A DNA stretch of 9,748 nt from contig JANQQH010000474.1 in NCBI GenBank assembly GCA_028285025.1, positions 1 through 9,748 on the forward strand, written 5' to 3'. Made by a program: the position numbers and the translations under genes. Source of the DNA: Hyphomicrobiaceae bacterium. GTDB lineage: Bacteria > Pseudomonadota > Alphaproteobacteria > Rhizobiales > HXMU1428-3. Below the pieces are notes generated by a model. That model had not been told where the DNA came from. It did no database searches and saw only the letters and a program-made list of their open reading frames with translations. Below are positions 6,800 through 9,748 of this stretch, piece by piece; the first letter of the stretch is position 1, and every line of letters begins with the position of its first letter.

Positions 6800-6864
6800 G
6801 ATTATATCTCCAAGTAAGACAGCCTTATTTTTTTAAGCTTTAAGCAAAAAATTGGACGGAAAAA

Positions 6865-6893
6865 AGTATATCGTTTGCCGTTTTTGTGATCAA
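6865..6893 (-). promoter_or_regulatory. Promoter of the Tat/di-haem operon
   Basis: On the minus strand TTGATC (6893-6888) and TATACT (6870-6865) are spaced by 17 bases, a good sigma-70-type promoter about 65 bp upstream of the start at 6799. The dyad at 6883-6901 covers the -35 box. Confidence 0.65.
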
Positions 6894-6901
6894 TTCACAA
6901 A
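6883..6901. promoter_or_regulatory. Operator-like dyad overlapping the -35 box
   Basis: TTTGTGA (6883-6889) and TCACAAA (6895-6901) form perfect 7-bp arms around TCAAT. The halves resemble CRP sites, but the spacer is one base short of the CRP N6, so a different regulator is likely. A protein bound here would cover the -35 hexamer, which suits repression. Confidence 0.5.
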
Positions 6902-7020
6902 TTGAGGAGGTAAAGTTTGTAATGAGTTTTTTTTAAATTCTCTTATGTCTTAAGCAATAGTGGTAGCGGTATAATCATTAGGATGATGATCTGTCACCAA
7001 TTCAGTTTAGATGCAATAGA

Positions 7021-7034
7021 AAAGCAGGCTTTTG
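7021..7034 (-). terminator. Weak hairpin after the NirB-like gene
   Basis: AAAAGC-AG-GCTTTT, on either strand, lies about 40 bp past the stop at 7074. The stem is AT-rich and not followed by a clean T-run, so it would be a poor terminator at best. Confidence 0.2.
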
Positions 7035-7073
7035 CTAAGGCAACAGAACACATAAAATGAATAGGTCCTGAGC

Positions 7074-8348
7074 CTAGTAAGATCCACAAATATCAGAATC
7101 ATCCTGTAAAGCCTGAACAGTAGCGATGCGGTCTAGCACCGCGGTTCCCTGAAAAGAGTGACCAAAAATCAACGTCTCTCGTATATCACTGATATCGGTC
7201 TTGCATTTTAAAAGATCAAAGAACCAGGGACCATCTGAGATCTCTCCATAAAGAACAGCGCCTATTATGAGATTGTTTTTCAGAACAAGGCGTTTATAGA
7301 CCCCCGCCATTGTATCACGTAAAATGATATCTTGTGTGTCCTCATCCATAGCAAAGTTACCAGCAGAATAAAGATCAATTCCGGTGACTTTTAATTTCGT
7401 TGCTGTCTGCGAACCAGAATATAAAGATGACCCCCCAAGCAAAGTATCTGCAAGAACATCAGCCATTTCATATAAAGGAGCGACCAGGCCATAACACGTT
7501 CCATTGTGTTCGGCACATTCTCCAAGAGCGAAAATGTTTTCATCATTGGTGCTCATATCGTCACCAACCAGAATGCCATGGTTGACCGCCAGGCCAATCT
7601 CTTGTGCGAGAGCAACGTTCGGGCGAACGCCAACCGCCATACAGACGATGTCAGCATCAATGCGCATGCCGTTTTCAAGTTCAACACCACTGACATGTCC
7701 CTCTTCACCTAATATTTGTGATGTATTGGCCTGGGTGATGACATCAATACCGCGCTTTTCAAGGGTTTCTTGCAGCAAATGCCCAGCTGATTCATCTAAC
7801 TGACGCTCCATTAATGTATTTGCCAGATGGATAACAACGACAGACATGCCTTGTTCTTTAAGGCCAGCAGCCGCCTCCAGGCCAAGGAGGCCACCGCCAA
7901 TCACAACGGCATTTTTTTTTGATTTTGAGGCCTCAAGCATGGCGTTCACATCATCTAAATCACGATAGGTTAAAACGCCTCGCAAATTATAGCCTGGTAT
8001 GGGAATGACAATAGGGTTTGAGCCGGTTGCAAGAACCAACTTGTCATAGTCAGCTTCAATACCATTTTCTGAGGCGACCCTCCTTTTCACCCGGTCGATC
8101 TTGGTGACTTTGGATGATTTATGTAAGGTAATGCCATGCTTTTCATACCAGCCATCATCATGGGTGATGATGTCTTGATATGTTTTTTCTCCTGACAGAA
8201 CCGGGGAAAGCATTAAACGATTATAATTGACCCGTGGTTCTGCATTAAAAATAGTTATGTCAAAGCTGTCTGGTGAGCCTTCTAGCAAATGTTCCAGCAT
8301 GCGGCCTGGGGCCATCCCATTACCGACAACAACAAGCTTTTTTTTCAT
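7074..8348 (-). CDS. NirB-N-terminus-like FAD/NAD(P)H-dependent oxidoreductase (stand-alone)
   Basis: A 424-residue cytoplasmic flavoprotein. It has an FAD-binding GNGMAPGR at 9-16, LVLATGSNP at 104-112, an NAD(P)H-binding GGGLLGLEAA at 151-160, and ALGECAEHNGTCYGLVAPLYE at 274-294, the last typical of the NirB/NasB reductase module. Residues after about 317 form the usual C-terminal domain. In NirB this module is followed by a [2Fe-2S] ferredoxin-like domain starting at an ICGCNxVxKG motif; here the chain stops at DICGSY, at that boundary, so the iron-sulfur and sirohaem parts are absent. It probably passes electrons from NAD(P)H to a separate acceptor, such as an assimilatory nitrate or nitrite reductase, none of which is in the window. 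I chose the ATG at 8348 because GGAGA precedes it by seven bases and the FAD motif starts at the usual distance; an in-frame ATG at 8393 is less likely. Confidence 0.85.
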   Translation of the reverse strand: MKKKLVVVGNGMAPGRMLEHLLEGSPDSFDITIFNAEPRVNYNRLMLSPVLSGEKTYQDIITHDDGWYEKHGITLHKSSKVTKIDRVKRRVASENGIEADYDKLVLATGSNPIVIPIPGYNLRGVLTYRDLDDVNAMLEASKSKKNAVVIGGGLLGLEAAAGLKEQGMSVVVIHLANTLMERQLDESAGHLLQETLEKRGIDVITQANTSQILGEEGHVSGVELENGMRIDADIVCMAVGVRPNVALAQEIGLAVNHGILVGDDMSTNDENIFALGECAEHNGTCYGLVAPLYEMADVLADTLLGGSSLYSGSQTATKLKVTGIDLYSAGNFAMDEDTQDIILRDTMAGVYKRLVLKNNLIIGAVLYGEISDGPWFFDLLKCKTDISDIRETLIFGHSFQGTAVLDRIATVQALQDDSDICGSY

Positions 8349-8412
8349 TCCAGTCTCCAAATGAAATCCGTCTCTTAAAATATCAGAGGACAAAACTTAG
8401 GTCCTTTAACCT

Positions 8413-8436
8413 CTTAAAAAACATATGTTGTTTAAG
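8413..8436. promoter_or_regulatory. 24-bp near-perfect dyad in the leader of the NirB-like gene
   Basis: CTTAAAAAACAT (8413-8424) faces ATGTTGTTTAAG (8425-8436), with 11 of 12 pairs matching. It lies between the predicted start of transcription and the start codon (about 65-88 bp from it), so it could be a repressor site or form a leader hairpin. Confidence 0.5.
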
Positions 8437-8475
8437 TGGGAACATCTTTCAAATATGATTTGTGGGCAAGACGCC

Positions 8476-8503
8476 ATTTTAGAAATTGCAGCAACTGTGC
8501 CAA
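8476..8503 (-). promoter_or_regulatory. Promoter of the NirB-like gene
   Basis: On the minus strand TTGGCA (8503-8498) and TAAAAT (8481-8476) are spaced by 16 bases, each hexamer matching five of six consensus positions. Transcription would start near 8469, giving a leader of about 120 nt. Confidence 0.55.
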
Positions 8504-8556
8504 TTGAGAAAATGCCTGTAGCCTTTGTTTTAAATGCGAATATTAATTTTGATAGG

Positions 8557-8611
8557 AGCGTGCCCTGACTAGAAGCTTAAAATTTAGGCAGGGCGCTTAT
8601 AACTAAAGCGC
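8557..8611. repeat. Two overlapping, mutually exclusive hairpins
   Basis: AGC-(GT)-GCCCTG at 8557-8567 can pair with CAGGGCGCT at 8589-8597 (nine pairs with a 2-nt bulge). The right arm also starts a second hairpin, GCGCTT (8593-8598) with AAGCGC (8606-8611). The shared bases mean only one can form at a time. No T-run follows either on either strand. Confidence 0.4.
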
Positions 8612-8960
8612 TGAATAAATGTTTAGCACAGAGTGATAAAAATGAATGCTTAAGCAGGAAGTAAAATTATAGCAGAATTATCCATCAATTAAAAAAATTT
8701 TTAAAAAACAATAAGTTAGATAAAGTTCGACCAGTTGGCATGTTTTCTGCAAAATCAGTCGATAATCATCGTCAATGGTTTCTTAAGGGCGCAGACTTAA
8801 TTAAAAAATAACCGTGTAAAAAGTGCAAATTTGTATCGATACCGTCCGCAAATCTAAAGACAAAATCTATTTACCTTGGTGTGCACAGTAAATAACCAAT
8901 TCGCTAAAAAAAGGCACGGTGAATTTTACGTAAGTAATTGTGAAATATAGAATAAATAAA

Positions 8961-8988
8961 TTGACAAAGATGATTTAGAAACAATAAT
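8961..8988 (+). promoter_or_regulatory. Promoter of the alginate-export-like gene
   Basis: A consensus TTGACA (8961-8966) and AATAAT (8983-8988, five of six) are spaced by 16 bases, 48 bp upstream of the start codon at 9037. This is the strongest promoter I see in the window. Confidence 0.7.
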
Positions 8989-9036
8989 ACCGGTAAATAA
9001 AAACAAAATTTTTCAAAATTACGGGGGTAATTTTTT

Positions 9037-9748
9037 ATGAAATTTGGAGCTAGAATCCAAGTAATAGCCCTAATGAGTTTTGCTATTCTCAGTGGGACAA
9101 CAACGACTAAAGCTGATCAAGGCATCTTTGATGCCATTACAAATGGCAAGATTTATTTTGATGAACGTTACCGTTTTGAATATGTCGATCAAGCCAACAT
9201 TGCAGAAAATGCGGAAGCTTCGACATTACGCAATCGTTTGGGGTTTAAATCTGCACCTTGGCGCGGCTTTATGTTTTTGGTTGAATTTGAAAGTGTTGTT
9301 AATGTTGGTGATGATCGGTTTAACAACACAATAAATGGCAGAACACAATTCCCAGTGGTTGCTGATGTTGAATCAAGTGAAGTCAACCAACTATTTTTCG
9401 GATATAGCGGTATCCCTCAAACAAATTTGAAAGTTGGACGACAAGTTATCGTTTTCGATAATCACCGCTTTATCGGCCATGTCGGTTGGCGACAAAACAA
9501 CCAAACATTTGATGCCGCTTGGGTTCAGAACAAGTCAATCCCTGGTTTGACGCTGACTTATGCTTATATTGATAGAGTAAATCGTATCTTTGGCAATAAA
9601 TCCCCGAACGGCAATATTGAGACGCAAACTCATGCCATCCATGGTGCCTATAAAGTTGATGGGATTGGCACTGTGAAAGGCTATAGTTATTTAATAGATA
9701 ATGAAACACAATTTAATGGCGCAGATTCAGCCACATACGGTGTCAGCT
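9037..9748 (+). CDS. Alginate-export-family outer-membrane barrel protein (partial, 3' end outside window)
   Basis: The frame stays open from the ATG at 9037 to the window end (237 residues seen). GGGGG lies nine bases upstream of the ATG. A signal peptide (RIQVIALMSFAILSGTTTTKA, split as RIQVIALM-SFAILSG-TTTTKA) ends near residue 26. The mature part has alternating strand-like segments and the family signature LKVGRQVIVFDNHRFIGHVG (131-150), continuing WRQNNQTFDAA; an Arg-Gln plus Asn-Arg-Phe-x-G pattern with a WRQN turn is typical of alginate-export (AlgE-like, PF13372) barrels. RNRLGF at 65-70 also fits a barrel strand. Many proteins with this domain are in bacteria that do not make alginate, so the substrate here is open; transport of an anionic or small organic solute is plausible. 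It is not related at sequence level to the porin at 1991. The full family length is about 400-500 residues, so roughly half is missing. Confidence 0.85.
   Translation, partial: MKFGARIQVIALMSFAILSGTTTTKADQGIFDAITNGKIYFDERYRFEYVDQANIAENAEASTLRNRLGFKSAPWRGFMFLVEFESVVNVGDDRFNNTINGRTQFPVVADVESSEVNQLFFGYSGIPQTNLKVGRQVIVFDNHRFIGHVGWRQNNQTFDAAWVQNKSIPGLTLTYAYIDRVNRIFGNKSPNGNIETQTHAIHGAYKVDGIGTVKGYSYLIDNETQFNGADSATYGVS

Larger units (their letters stand above)
8349..9036. other. 688-bp AT-rich non-coding region
   Basis: This region separates two divergent genes and contains no convincing coding frame. It holds the minus-strand promoter at 8476-8503 and the dyad at 8413-8436, the plus-strand promoter at 8961-8988, a pair of alternative hairpins at 8557-8611, an A7/T5/A6 tract at 8691-8708 likely to bend DNA, a GTATCGATAC palindrome at 8833-8842, TATTTAC/GTAAATA arms at 8868-8894, TGTGCACA at 8880-8887 and TTACGTAA at 8926-8933. 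About 450 bp between the two promoters is unassigned and could hold distant regulator sites or a small RNA; nothing specific is proven. Confidence 0.45.

Noticed and set aside
6883..6901. A CRP or FNR binding site
   Set aside because: Half-sites resemble CRP but the spacing is N5 rather than N6, and FNR's TTGAT-N4-ATCAA is not matched; kept only as a generic operator-like dyad.
8691..8708. An intrinsic terminator at the A/T tract
   Set aside because: A7-T5-A6 forms only an AT stem without a GC core; more likely bent DNA or chance in an AT-rich gap.
9080..9334. An 84-codon plus-strand open frame
   Set aside because: It lies out of frame inside the alginate-export-like gene that begins at 9037, which has a signal peptide, a ribosome binding site and a promoter.
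1..9748. tRNA, rRNA, CRISPR array, insertion sequence or integrase
   Set aside because: No cloverleaf ending in CCA-like arms, regular spaced repeats, terminal inverted repeats with a transposase, or recombinase motifs were seen.

Overview
The window looks like part of a Gram-negative chromosome, most likely an alphaproteobacterium from a marine or aquatic habitat. The grounds are two outer-membrane barrel proteins with cleavable signal peptides, a Tat-exported protein paired with a haem-type membrane protein, a secreted Trp/Cys-rich repeat family I associate with Alphaproteobacteria, and moderately AT-rich DNA. No rRNA, tRNA, CRISPR array, transposase or integrase is visible, so the placement rests on protein character alone.

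Layout, left to right. (1) 1-1546, plus strand: the end of a large Pls/PosA-type nonribosomal peptide synthetase (membrane segments followed by a left-handed beta-helix domain), then a Sfp-type 4'-phosphopantetheinyl transferase that would activate its carrier domain. (2) 1547-1990: a 444-bp gap with several inverted repeats. (3) 1991-3151, plus: an acidic outer-membrane porin-like protein ending in a strong intrinsic terminator. (4) 3389-3916, minus, and 4041-4928, plus: a divergent pair, namely a small secreted lysine- and cysteine-rich protein made of two near-identical 68-residue repeats, and a one-component regulator fusing an excisionase-type helix-turn-helix to a molybdate-binding-like periplasmic-binding domain. 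(5) 5005-5448, minus: a DUF1877/YfbM-family protein. (6) 5662-6799, minus: a two-gene operon of a small Tat-exported intradiol-dioxygenase-fold protein and a six-helix membrane protein with two H-x13-H haem-ligand pairs. Its promoter has a dyad lying over the -35 box. (7) 7074-8348, minus: a stand-alone NirB-N-terminus-like FAD/NAD(P)H oxidoreductase with its own promoter and a 24-bp dyad in its leader. (8) 8349-9036: a long AT-rich non-coding region carrying two divergent promoters. (9) 9037-9748, plus: the start of an alginate-export-family outer-membrane barrel, cut by the window edge.

How the genes work together. The NRPS and transferase form one biosynthetic unit, probably making a small amino-acid polymer or peptide. 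The Tat protein and the di-haem membrane protein are coupled by a 4-nt gap and probably form an export-side redox pair. The rest are single-gene units for surface transport, regulation and redox. The best candidates for something undescribed are the Tat/di-haem pair, in which one expected iron-ligand tyrosine appears to be Phe, and the duplicated secreted Cys/Trp protein.
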